DNA of 64,000 nt from Anopheles merus (Eukaryota > Arthropoda > Insecta > Diptera > Culicidae): assembly GCF_017562075.2 (NCBI RefSeq), contig NC_054083.1, positions 46,245,269 through 46,309,268 of the forward strand, written 5' to 3'. The position numbers and the translations under genes were made by a program. The notes beneath the pieces were generated by a model, which saw nothing but the letters and a program-made list of their open reading frames with translations, was not told the origin of the DNA and did not search any database. Within the stretch, counting starts at the first letter, position 1, and every line of letters starts with the position of its first letter. Positions 51,385 to 62,748 of this stretch are shown here, piece by piece.

Positions 51385-51598
51385 CTTCTTCTTCTTCTTC
51401 CTTGGCACAACAACCGTTGTCGTTCAAGGTCTGCCTGTACCCACTAGTGAAAATGAGTTTGGCTTTCAGTAACTTATTGTTACCATAACAGGATAGTCAA
51501 TCCTACGTGATGGGACACGGTCTATTCGGAGCTTGAACCCATGACGGGCATGTTGTTAAGTCGTACTAGTTAACGACTGTACCACGAGACCGGACCAG
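51385..51598 (-). mobile_element. tRNA-derived SINE (SINE200-like)
   Basis: Read on the minus strand, the element starts near 51598 with a tRNA-like head. It has an A-box-like CGTGGTACAGTCG (51574-51586) and a B-box-like GGTTCAAGCTC (51529-51539) about 40 bp apart, which is tRNA spacing. An unrelated body of about 130 bp follows, ending in a (GAA)n tail with about five units (51385-51401). The length of about 214 bp and the layout agree with the SINE200 type known in Anopheles; the family name is from memory. Target-site duplications are not clear. It has no coding capacity and would be mobilised by a LINE. Confidence 0.8.
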
Positions 51599-51605
51599 TA
51601 ATGAA

Positions 51606-51622
51606 TAGTATACATTTAGGCG
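51606..51622 (-). promoter_or_regulatory. Su(Hw)-like motif next to the SINE
   Basis: The + strand reads TAGTATACATTTAGGCG followed by CTTTT, two mismatches from consensus, both in the core half. It lies 7 bp beyond the 5' end of the minus-strand SINE. Confidence 0.5.
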
Positions 51623-54371
51623 CTTTTCTGACGAAATTCGGCTCTCGGTATAATCGAATCGGCATTCTAGTTCAATCGATCGAAATTATTGGCTAGAAAA
51701 CATTTCTTGCCGTATAGAATGACTTCAAAATTATCGAACAAACCTTAACATTTGCTTCAAACCATACCAGCATATTACCGGCAATTCTTTCTTGGACATT
51801 GGGCCGAAATCCTCAAAAATTGTAAAACATTCTTGACATCAAGAGCTTTATTTTTTATATATTTTGCATACCAAGCTGGGGCAGTATTCAATGAACATTG
51901 GTATATGAAAATATGGCAAATTTTACAATCATTTTATTATACATAACATTGGCGTTTAAACTAATTTTTAAACTCTACTTAAAAATCTAAAAAAAAACCC
52001 GTAGCGCAAATGCAATTCTATCACACCCACAGGTCCTTCCCGCCAAACAGCACAACGACGAACCAGCGGCAAATCCCTTTTCCCCCGGGACCAGACAAGA
52101 TACACGCGAGAGCAGCAAAGGTTAATTAAAGCTGACAGTGATTGGCGTCTCCGGTTGAGTGGCAAGCGTCACGCTACGTGATGCACACCCCGTCCCCGTC
52201 GGCGAGAGAATCATTCCAAAGCATGACCGGATATGACAGTAGCGAGCCGGGGCCAGACCGTGCCACGTGCTTCATCAATTTGCTGCGTTGTTAATTTCAT
52301 TCAACATCGGGTAATTATTGCAACGGGTCTCACACATGTTTTAAAACAAGCTCGGGCAGGAGCGATGCATTTGTTGTTGCCCGTCAGTTTTGAGCAGCAT
52401 TTATTGAATGATGTAATTGATAGTGTCAGCACAGGGAACACATTGCTAACAGCGATCATGCTTCCATCGCACACACGGCGTTGCTCTGTTGGAGAAAGCT
52501 AACACGAACACTGCCTGCACACGGTGTAGCACCTTCCAGCACGTTTATTAAATTCCCCCCTCCCCCCACGGGTTGATGGTGCATTTTTCTGTGTCATTTG
52601 AGCGAAAAATGGCGTGAATGGGCCGTATTTCAACGCGAAACCCCAAATTGATTCAATACTCGTCCCGTATCCAGCCCACCGTTTGCCAAATCGGAACAGT
52701 CAACATTATGACAAAATGTATCAACAGTGCGTGCATGCATTTCCGATGCGTACGAGGGCACATACACTCACACCAGCACGAATGCAATACGCAACACTCG
52801 CACCACCGCCGACACCGGGCGGTGTGGCGAACATCGCGTGAAAATTCAATTCGTGACAGGCTCAACCTCGCCCGGGTTTAGGTCGTCACGCAAACTCCGG
52901 CTAACAGGAAATTTAACCTCAAAGACCCGCCAGTGCGCTTCAAAAGAACACACACACACACACAAACGGCTCCACTCCACAAGCGGCCAAATGCTCATCA
53001 TTAATGGTTGCGCTACCGACATTTCTGTTTGGACACGTTTTGCGTCCGTTGGTGTGCCTCGAGCCACGTGGGCCACCGGTCGGTTCTTTTACGGTGCCGC
53101 TCGTCAGATATTTATGGCGGGCGCACAGAAAACCGCAGTGGGCGCAGGTTTTTCGGCGGATATGTGCTGGCCACAGAATCGAACCTGCGAAACAGGCGAG
53201 CTAAACTAAACAACGAATTCGAATTTTGTGCAGGCAAAACAAAACAGACAAACAGCACAAAGAGAAAAGCGAGCGCCAAAGAAACACAAGGATCAAAGGC
53301 GGTCTTGTTGTCGTAGTCCTTCTCGCGTGCGCATAACCTCGCCGCCATAGGCAAAGGCACATAAAAACCGGGCGTACGGAAAAGTTTTCTATTTCAACAT
53401 TTCCTGTTTTGCTCCGCCATTGCCACCCCCGACCGTGGGATGCCATCATACTGTCCCGCCGGGGTATCGTACCAATAGACTAATCAAAACCCTCCGATGG
53501 TACCTTTTTCGCTAATGCAATCGGAAGCGGATACCTGGTGGAATGTTTGCGCCCCGCACCGGTCACGGCCGTGTTCAACGTGACTTTCCCATTTTCTGCT
53601 GGGCACCCACCCACTCACAACAATAACAACAACATGAACAAAAGAAAATACATTCCCCCCCTCAGCAATGAAATCCGACTCTAGGGCGCATAACAAAAAT
53701 GAGCCCAAGACGACGGTGAAGACCGGTTGGTAAGTAAAACTTTACACTCCCGGCGCGGCGCCGCGCTAGAAAGATATTCAACTTCTCCTACGTGAAAGCG
53801 TTCTCTCCTTCTCTCTTTCACTCTCTCACTCTCTCTCCCTTTCTCTTTCGGATCAGGCTGAAGCATTATACGAGTGCGGCTAAAAACGACACAGGACCTA
53901 ACTTTTAATGCTGACACATCCGATCAGCACAACAGTCATGCAGAGTTGGTGTGGAGATGCCACAACACGAACCACCCGGAATGCACGTTTGAGAAACAAT
54001 AAAATCCTAACCGAATACAGGACAATTAAAGGTATTTAATATTTCAGGTTGTCTAGGAGAAAACTTTATTATTAACACGGACACAATCATCCCGGGCGAT
54101 CCTCACGTACTGGGCTGCATGCTTTCGATTAGGCACGACAGTACACCGTATGGACAATGAGAAAGTTACTGAGAAAGAAAACCAGTGAATACTATAAAGA
54201 TGACCTAACCATCTGTACAAAAATCTACTACTCAGCTATGGAATTGAAAAATGTGCTGAGAATTTTTAGATTATCCATTCATAATGTGCACTTCTATCAT
54301 GAAAAAGATCAATCGCGACGAAAGCCTTTCCTCGAACGAAGCCAATTTAGTACGTAAAAGAACAACATATT

Positions 54372-54530
54372 TTGCATATCTTTTGGCGTTGATTAGAGCA
54401 GATGCTATTAATTCAATGCAACGTATCTTAAACCCAAACATTTCCGGCCTAAATGTATAAAAACTCATCAACCACAGCGTCAGCGTTACGTTTCTCTGCT
54501 TTTGTAATGCTAATTGCATACTTTATGGCG
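54372..54530. promoter_or_regulatory. Su(Hw)-like motif cluster (3 copies)
   Basis: The reverse copy at 54372-54388 (TTGCATATCTTTTGGCG), forward copy at 54446-54462 (GGCCTAAATGTATAAAA) and reverse copy at 54514-54530 (TTGCATACTTTATGGCG) have starts 74 and 68 bp apart. The third has the TGCATACTTT form that is closest to the fly gypsy insulator core. Confidence 0.6.
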
Positions 54531-57500
54531 TTACGATCGTAGAGTAACACACTTCATGACATTGCAATTATTTTCACATATTCTTCACTTATTCAGAAAC
54601 TGCAAAAACAGTGCTCACGTCAAAAAAATAAATGTTAGAACCCTTCCCACAATTATTCTTCCAATTATACTCTCACAACAGCATATATCACAATCACAAT
54701 AACACAATCAAGATATTATTAAGCCACATCTTTTCATCGCCCTCACGATCTGCCTCACAGCGACATTAGGCGTACCATTTTAATGATACCAGTAGCTCAT
54801 AACTACGCACAACAAGGAAAAATGCATGTCTACACGAATACCACCCCGCTGTACACCAGCATGGTTCACCTGTGCTTTACACGGCGACTCATTCGTGTGC
54901 GAAGGCAACTTTTTCATTGTCTTCCGTTTGCCCGGGCTAAGGTTTTATGAGTTTTCCCAAAGAGTTTCCCTACCCTATGCCCCGCCCCTCCTTTCTCTTC
55001 TCTTCCCCCACCGTGAATTGTTTGTATAGCGGCCAGCACCCGGCGAGGACAGAGCGCACCAGATAGCCCTGTAATATAACCTGACAGTCGGAAGTCGGCA
55101 AATGCCTTCGCGATGAGCGCCTGTCAGCCATCGTTTCCACACGACCTAGCGTACCGCCCTTGGCACCAGGACAACACGAACCAACGGGTGCTACCAACGA
55201 AACTACCATCCGCCAACCATTTCATGGGCCGCCACTACCACACATCTCCTAGCCCGTTGCGTCCGCGCGTTCCGCGCACAGCGCCACCGCGGGCGTATAA
55301 ATTTCTCCACGAAAGTCGTTGCTGGTTTTAAAAAACTATAAAATAAATCATACCAACACACCAATAAACTGTCGGTGAGAAATGTTGCCGCGCTGTGCCT
55401 GCGGGCCGGACGGTGGTACTCTGTGTAGGTGTGTGAGTGTGTGAGCGCCGGATGTTGTCGCGAAACATTCCATCCCGGGCGCAACCCGTTCCGCTGCCCG
55501 TAGACGGAAAAGTACATAAACACTACTCACACAAAAACCGGCCGTTAATGAGTGTTGGTTGAGCAGCCGCATACCTCCAACGGGGTAATCCGTGTGCGCA
55601 GCAAGTAAGCTGGTGCCGGATGTGTGCCGTAAAACTGGCAAAGCGAAAGCCAACTCAAACCGATAGTGGTTGCGAATCGAGCCACACAGCAGCCTGTGGT
55701 TTGGTCTAGACGACAGAGAAGATTACGAGCTTTTGAGCGAAAGATGGAAAATACTTTTTACCGTGGACAAAAGACAGTCGGAAGCTGCGGCCTGTAAGTA
55801 GATGAAAGTTTTTATTGAAAAAAAAAAGAAAACAAGAGCATCATAATGAAGTTTCACTGCAAAGCAGGTAGAATCAGAAGAGGATAAAGTTACTTTGGAA
55901 CATAAAACCTACGGTCAATGTGTACACAGTATGTGTAATCTGTTTTACATACACCGTGCTATCGGGGGCGAATCCTTCGCGAAGGAGTTGAACGCGTCTT
56001 TTCATCATTTCTTGGAATGGCTTTGCATCATTTTACGTCCCGATACGATTAGCTCCAAGCATCTTGTTTTACTACGACGTAATCTTGTCGATTAAGTTTT
56101 AATTGGCAACTTAATTAACATCGCCACAAAGTCTGAAACATTTTGAATTCTAGAAATTTTGCAATTTCTCTCTGAAAAGCTTCTCAAGCGGTGTCCAAAA
56201 GTAAACGTATGCTAAGGAATGCAATACAGTCAAGATTATTGTACCATACATACATTGCCAATACAACTTTTTTGGAAGCTGCTTATAATTATTTGTATAA
56301 TTCATCGTTGAAATCTATCCAATACGCCCCATCCGACGGGGCTCCAATTTTACGTTAGTTCCGACCAACTCGAGCTACCGGAACAAAAGCCTTTGTTGGC
56401 GCAAATATGCTCCGAGTTAGACCACACCCGCCCACATACAAACCATATTCTGCACAGACCTTAGCCGACAACTTTTCTTTCCCCCCGGTAAGCCAGCGGC
56501 GGGACTCATTTAATAGCCTGCCTCATAGAGGAAGTGGTTCGCAGTGGTTTCCGGTTAGAAAACTAAATCACTTAATGTTGTGTAGCAGTGTGTGCGGCAT
56601 GAATTATGTTCTCACACAAAAATAACTCTCCCACCATACCAGTGTGGGGCACTGTTCGGTATGCTTTCCCTCGCACAGTGCCCTATTCCTCCCTCCTCAA
56701 AGGCTTCCCTTCACACCCGCTTCTTGGGTACCGAGAGGAAGCGGTTCTACAAATAATTTCGGGAAATATGGCCACTCATGACCGATGATTAGTGGCATTG
56801 GGTGCCGGGGAAAATGAGTTATCAGGACATCTTGAGTGGCCCGGCGTGCCCGGAGCTGCACGCTGAAACTGCGGAAAACTGCGGCGGATGACAGGGAGAG
56901 GGTAAAACCCCGTTGCCGGATGCCGTGCGCACGAATCTGTGAAGAGTGTGTCCGAAAATTATAGCAATTTTAGCGCCAATGGGTCAGTAATTGGTAAAGT
57001 TTTGTTTCCAAGCCCTTCAGTAACCCCCGGATCGTAGCGGAGCTCTCTGCACCCAGCAACAAAACGGGGTCACTTTAACCACTTTTGTCAGCGATGACCA
57101 ATTGTTGTGACCATACGTCGCTGCGCACACACACTCACGGCTCGCCCGAGCGCCAGAATGTTCTTCCTTTGTTCTGGTAATGGCGGTCATTTCGGGGCTC
57201 GCGGTTTGATTTCATTTATTTCATGCTTTCCATGTGCTTCCTCTGCGGGGTCCACAGGCTGCGCCTGCCGCTGATTGGCCTCGAGTAGGGCACCAGATAA
57301 TGGCGCAGCACCGTTGGCAGGCTGCGTGAAGCATCACCGATCATCGATAAGTGTTATTGAGCGGCTGACAGCAGCTAAATCATGGGCGAAAGTGTTCTCC
57401 ACCAAGTGAGGACAGCAGTGTCTGCAAGGGTGAAAATGTAACACAAACAATGGGAAAAGTGCTAATTGGGGGTGACGCTGGCATTTGTATTGGAGAAAGT

Positions 57501-57671
57501 GTGGGTTTTTGTAGTATCGATCGATTACTGGAACATTAACCTTTGATATAATAAAACTTTGCAACGTAACATAATCAAGAATCAGTTGCCCTTATGCTCC
57601 AAAAAAGTATCGGTTACTTTGCAATTTATGCAGCTCTCAACGTCCCACATAGGGATATTAAAAATTCAGAA

Positions 57672-57748
57672 CACCAAAATGTATGCAATTCTCTCAACAA
57701 ATGGGATTATTAACTTTTAAACTCTCACATTTTGCATACATTCAGGCA
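57672..57748. promoter_or_regulatory. Su(Hw)-like motif inverted pair
   Basis: The forward copy at 57672-57688 (CACCAAAATGTATGCAA) and reverse copy at 57732-57748 (TTGCATACATTCAGGCA) have starts 60 bp apart. Both cores are intact and face each other, and both GC-rich halves carry one or two changes. Confidence 0.6.
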
Positions 57749-58376
57749 CTTGAATCCCAAAAAATACAAGCCTGCCCATTTGTAACATTTGCTTCATCAT
57801 TTATCTTCAAAGCTGTATACTTGCCGTTACTGTAACACTGTGCCAATAATAGTAGATTAACATTTACTTGCAATTATGAAGCAGTCAAACAACAGTTAAA
57901 GAGCCATCTTTGAAATAATTATCGCCCGTAACTTGTGCTGCCAATTTTTGCCAAAGTATCAGAAGCAACAACGAAACAAAGTTTCCCTGTAACCACCGGC
58001 TCATATAATTGAAACTGTAACAGCTCGCGCCGGTGCGCGGAAAAGTTAAATTTGTAATTCAACACAACATTTTCCGTGCGATATTAAAAAGGTGTTGAAC
58101 CTTTCCCTTACACCTCGAAAACATGCTCCGGTCGCGCTCCCACGCTCCGTCGGCAGCACGACCCCCGGCAGATGAGAGAGAAACAATTTCCACCCGTCAA
58201 TTAGCACCTGCGCTTAGCACCGCTGGGAAAAGGCCACCAACAACCGGCACAAATCCCAGACTCGGCAGAACCACCGCGGGAGTCAAGAAATACAGCACGA
58301 TCTAGAGAGAAACAACAACAGCACAAAAAAACCCACGCCCAAGTAACCTAAGCGGGGAAAAACTCTTTCAAAACCA

Positions 58377-58399
58377 CCAACCAACCAACCAACCAACCC
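58377..58399. repeat. (CCAA)n tetranucleotide repeat
   Basis: About five to six CCAA units in tandem with one extra C. Confidence 0.9.
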
Positions 58400-59271
58400 A
58401 ACCCGAGAAGTCCACCACCTACCTTCGTTCACCAACAATCCAACCAACAAGTTGCTGTGCGTCAAACGCCTGCGACGCTCCCACGGGACGCCTCAGCGCC
58501 CAAGAAAACTCGTGTCTTATCCCTTTTATCTGCTCAGCGGTGGTGGAGGAAAAACCGCGCTTTTCACACCCCAAACTCAACGAAAACTGGCAACGAGGGG
58601 TGGGCAAAAAATGGGGAAAAGGGGGTGGGAAGAAAGAATTATCCCTCCCGGAAACCCGTAGGGACATAAAGATGTAGAAAGCGTTAAGACGAATGCCCTC
58701 AAGACCTCGGGATGGATCAAAACGACCACACCACCACCGTCCCCGATGCTTCCGGGAGCGTGCAGGTGTGGAGCAGCGTGTAAGAGTCCAACTTAATGCC
58801 CCCGGATGTCAGGGGCTGTCTGTGCTACCTGTCTGTGTGGGTGGATGTGTGTGTGTGTTGGCACTTGTTCCTTCGCAAGGCGCAAGGCGTAGTGCCCTTT
58901 CAACGCCTTCAGAGGCCAAACTTTTCTGTACCGAAAATGTTGCCTCATCTTTCGCCAAGCACAGGTAAGGTCTTGTGCTTCCCTTTGGGGGTTGATGGTA
59001 CGTGGAAGACCATGGCGAGGCGGACAGGATACTGGTTAACAGCTATCTGCTGCTGTTTTTGGTTCTGTTTTACGGCTCCATCAGCAAGGCTGGAACACAT
59101 CCTTCCGGTGTAGACGGGCGACCTGGTGGAACTTTGTCTTCCTCAAGCAAAAATTCAATATCACAAGGCGCCGCTTATCTTTATTATTTTGGCGAATGCT
59201 TTTCCCACACAGCCGTTTTCCACCTCCTGGCTACAAGAACAAACCGTTGTCATGTCACCTACACCACGTAC

Positions 59272-59293
59272 GTGTGTGTGTGTGTGTGTGTGT
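59272..59293. repeat. (GT)n microsatellite
   Basis: About 22 bp of GT dinucleotides. Confidence 0.9.
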
Positions 59294-59743
59294 AGCCTAC
59301 GTCGAAGGTGTAGATAAAATTAACCTCAGTACAAAACGGGGACGGTTATCCCACGGCTGAGACGCAAAACCGCAGTGCTGAGTTTGGAGCGCTTTTTTTA
59401 GCTTATTTCGTTGAAACACAGCACACTCAAAACACACATCTATCGCCAAAATGGTGGATTTTGTGGGCTTGTTTTAATTTCACCTCCCTAGCACCCCTCG
59501 CCATGAGTGCGCTGGCACACTTGCAGACGGGGAAAGCCTTAATTGCCTAAATTAAGCTTAATAACCACCCAGTTTGTGGGCAGGATTTGAGGTAAGAGCT
59601 TGAAAAATTTGCCTTTATGTTAAAAGTATGCGAGAAAAAAATATTTTACACACGCACACCGGGGAATCATTCAGAAAACGGAGTAAAAAATTAAAATTTC
59701 ATAATTTGTACTGAATTGCCGCATAGAACTCCAATTGACACGT

Positions 59744-59832
59744 GCGCCTCAAACTATGCAATCTAATCATATGACATTATGCATACTTTTGGGCGTACGA
59801 ATAAATAATTATCCAGTGCATACTTTTAGGCG
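59744..59832. promoter_or_regulatory. Su(Hw)-like motif cluster (3 copies in 89 bp)
   Basis: The forward copy at 59744-59761 (GCGCCTCAAACTATGCAA) and reverse copies at 59779-59795 (ATGCATACTTTTGGGCG) and 59816-59832 (GTGCATACTTTTAGGCG, then CTTC) have starts 35 and 37 bp apart. The two reverse copies carry TGCATACTTTT, which matches the published core of the Drosophila gypsy insulator sites (YRYTGCATAYYY) in its central bases, plus the downstream GGCG block. Confidence 0.7.
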
Positions 59833-62261
59833 CTTCATGTCAAATTCAACCGACAAGAATATTTAATAATAAAATCCAGTATTTATCCATTATTCCCTAA
59901 CTTAAGATTTTCTAACATGTTGCATTAAGCTACTCACAATTTAGAAGCACTCATTTCAATACTCATTAAAGACAAAAAAATGGCAACAAATTCAAAATGA
60001 ACTTCAACAAATCAGCATAAATTACTATATCGTCCAACTTTTTTCTTCGAATCCTCATCAAATACAACCATTTAATACTGTACACAAACAACACATTCGC
60101 TCTAGTAAATAAAAAGCCAATCAATTCAATTGTTCAGCCGTGCCACACACACATTCCCGCGCTGTTTAAATTGGCAGCTCATTTCTTCGAACCGAACACA
60201 TTTTTGCCAACCGTATCATGTAACCGGGCTCAACGAACCAGCAACAAACAAGGTAGCAACTAATTAATTAACAAGCCACAAGGCACATGGAGCCTAGGTC
60301 TCTTCTTCGAAACCCAAAGAACCCTTTTTCATCAGCGACTGGCATGATTGCCTTCGGGGGAGGGGGGGCGTTTCGGAGGACGTTACAGCGATTGATTTCT
60401 TTAGGCAATGACAAATTATCAATCGAAGCCGACACGGGAAATGCGGAAAGGTGTGTACGTGTGCGTGAGTGTGAAAACATCAAACAAAACCACCAATTTG
60501 CTAGACGATCAAATGAAATCGAGACCCAACATTAACAGAGCGCTTTTCGGTTAGTGTTTTTGTGTATAGCCTGTCATTTGGAGCATTGGTAAGAGTGTCG
60601 CCAAGCTCGTTGTTTGTTCGTCGATGTAACAACACTCAAGGCTGCTTATTAGAACTGCCACATATCAGGGCAATTTTATATGTGTACCGATCTTTTGGAC
60701 ATGGCTTCGGAACAAATAAATAAAGAAAAAACTCTCTCCCATTCTTTCTCTCGATCGCTCTTTTTTATATTCGAGCAAAGCGGGTCATTCATTTCGCTCA
60801 GCTCACTTAAGCTACCATTCCATCCAGTCCACACCCATCCCTGAAGGACTCACCATCAAACCCTAAAAACACTACATCCCAAGAAGTACATCATCGCCCG
60901 AGCAAGAAAATATATATGTACACTCTACGTCATCAAAGACGACCGCAAACAGCAACCCGCAGTCATTGGCGTTGTTGATGGAATGTTTCCATTACCGAGC
61001 CCCACCACTCGTTAGGGCTGCACGGTTGAGATATCTACTCCATCATTTGACAGTATCTGCTCACAGTGGCACCGTTACCCGGCACGTTTCCATTTGGGAT
61101 CAGTACCTTTTGGGAACAATCCATAACTGGACACGCCGAGCATCCGGGCAAGGGGATGGGGAGAAGGATCAGAACACCACCACCACACGCCTTGCTATAA
61201 CCTCATACTCATTTTTGGAGCCAATTTTTGAGAGTGTTAGTACAACGCTTGCCAATGTGCACTGTGTTTTTTTTTTTGTATTTTCCTTCTTTGCCACCAT
61301 CGCTGCCCTTTCCTCCACCACGACACGACACGCCACGGAATCTAACAATTTTTCAGTCGAAAAATGTTGCGACATTGATTGATGACGTTGATACGCGTCG
61401 TACCAAGTGTACCCGAGCGTGCCGTTTTGCGCGGTGGCTGGTCTTTTCCGCCCTCCAAGCACACAGCACACGGAAAGCAGGCAAAGCTACTGGCGCTGGA
61501 ACGCCTCCGGACACACGTATCGCATGCTGGCCATGCGCCGAATGGCCCAAAAGTTGACGCAAAAACTTTCTGGAGCCACCGAACACCCTAGATATCCCCC
61601 CAAGGACAATTGGGATAAAATGGACACTCGATGTTTGGGGCAGCGAAATGTTTGGGATGGTTCCTGGTGTTGCACTTGTTAGCATCTTCGTGGAAAACGA
61701 GGTTGTTTTTTTTGGATTCTGTTTGTTTCATATACCTGCCCACAGGGAGCTACCAGCGTTCCGTCGGCAGGGATCAGTTGCTTTGAGGTGAAGTTGAATA
61801 AGTTGAGCCAAACTTTCCAAAATTACAAACGCAAAGAAACCCACCGTGATAGATGGGTGACTATTGTTTACTTTTGATTTTGTGCTTCCATTGACGTTCG
61901 CGTTACTTCTTGCCTTTACTGAGGCAAAAGATCAAGGGTAAGTGCTTGCTTTATTCCTCCGTAGTGAACGAATGTCTATTTTCTCCCTCATGCGGAATCC
62001 TCTTTGGTCCCATTAATTACATTCGTTCTATTTTCCCATTTCTATTCACAAAAGAGCTTCTTTTGTATGGGAAGCACCAGAGATTCTTCTTCATTTTTCA
62101 GTTAGCTTTTTTTGTATTCATCGTAATTTACGCTACTTTGCGCAGATGATGCGGATACCCAGTTAGAGTACCACTTGTATCTTAATGAGTGTCACATATC
62201 AGCACTTGAGTGCGTTTCCTGTTGAATCCTGTCCTCTGTTTTAAACACACGTTTGCATAAT

Positions 62262-62287
62262 TCTAATTAGTAGTAATCTAATTAGTA
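62262..62287. promoter_or_regulatory. Duplicated homeodomain-type site
   Basis: The 11-mer TCTAATTAGTA occurs at 62262-62272 and again at 62277-62287, giving two CTAATTAG palindromes 15 bp apart. Antennapedia-class homeodomains bind TAATTA cores. The AT-rich setting makes chance plausible. Confidence 0.35.
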
Positions 62288-62676
62288 ATTCTGAAAGGAT
62301 CCACACGCCTTAAAATCAGAAGCTTTACATTTTGTTTTATTGTGGTTGTGCAAACAGAGAATGCACTTTTCACAAAAGGGTCAACTTGAATATAACCATC
62401 CTTGGTATAAGACTAATTGTAAAACATCTTTTGCCGAGCATTGGTGTGTACTCATAACGGCAAATTAATTTGCTCCCAAATTAATGAGGTACTTAGTAGA
62501 AGTAAAGTACGAATAGTACGGATGTGATACGGAAAAAAGGCAAAAAGTTGAATAGTTCCGTATGTTTACTATATTTTACTGATTGACATAACATATATAG
62601 ATGAATGAACATGCACATGCAACGTTACCATTAACAATTAACATTATCTGTTGAAGGCATATGTTCAGCTAGCAAG

Positions 62677-62748
62677 CTCCCGAAGTTATGCAATACGTGT
62701 ACCTGCAACTGCCATGGATTTGAATTATTTTTGATCTACATTTAGGCG
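62677..62748. promoter_or_regulatory. Su(Hw)-like motif pair with complementary losses
   Basis: The forward copy at 62677-62693 (CTCCCGAAGTTATGCAA) keeps the TATGCAA core but has a poor GC-rich half. The reverse copy at 62732-62748 (TGATCTACATTTAGGCG) has a perfect GC-rich half and a degraded core. Starts are 55 bp apart, within the AT-rich island 62150-62960. Confidence 0.45.

Noticed and set aside
51529..51598. Functional tRNA gene on the minus strand
   Set aside because: A-box and B-box-like words are present but the cloverleaf pairing is poor and the sequence continues into a SINE body with a (GAA)n tail.
55278..55301. TATA promoter after a GC-rich CTCF-like word
   Set aside because: TATAAA is common in AT-rich DNA and no downstream initiator or coding frame supports a gene start. 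Kept only as a remark.
59012..59113. Short ATG frame with a signal-peptide-like hydrophobic N terminus
   Set aside because: Only 34 codons. An overlapping frame is equally hydrophobic because the DNA is CTG/TTT-rich, and no convincing donor site follows before the stop.
20941..62748. Motif copies as terminal inverted repeats of a MITE family
   Set aside because: Pair spacing and orientation vary (forward-reverse, reverse-forward, forward-forward, single), the intervening sequences look unrelated, and no target-site duplications are visible.
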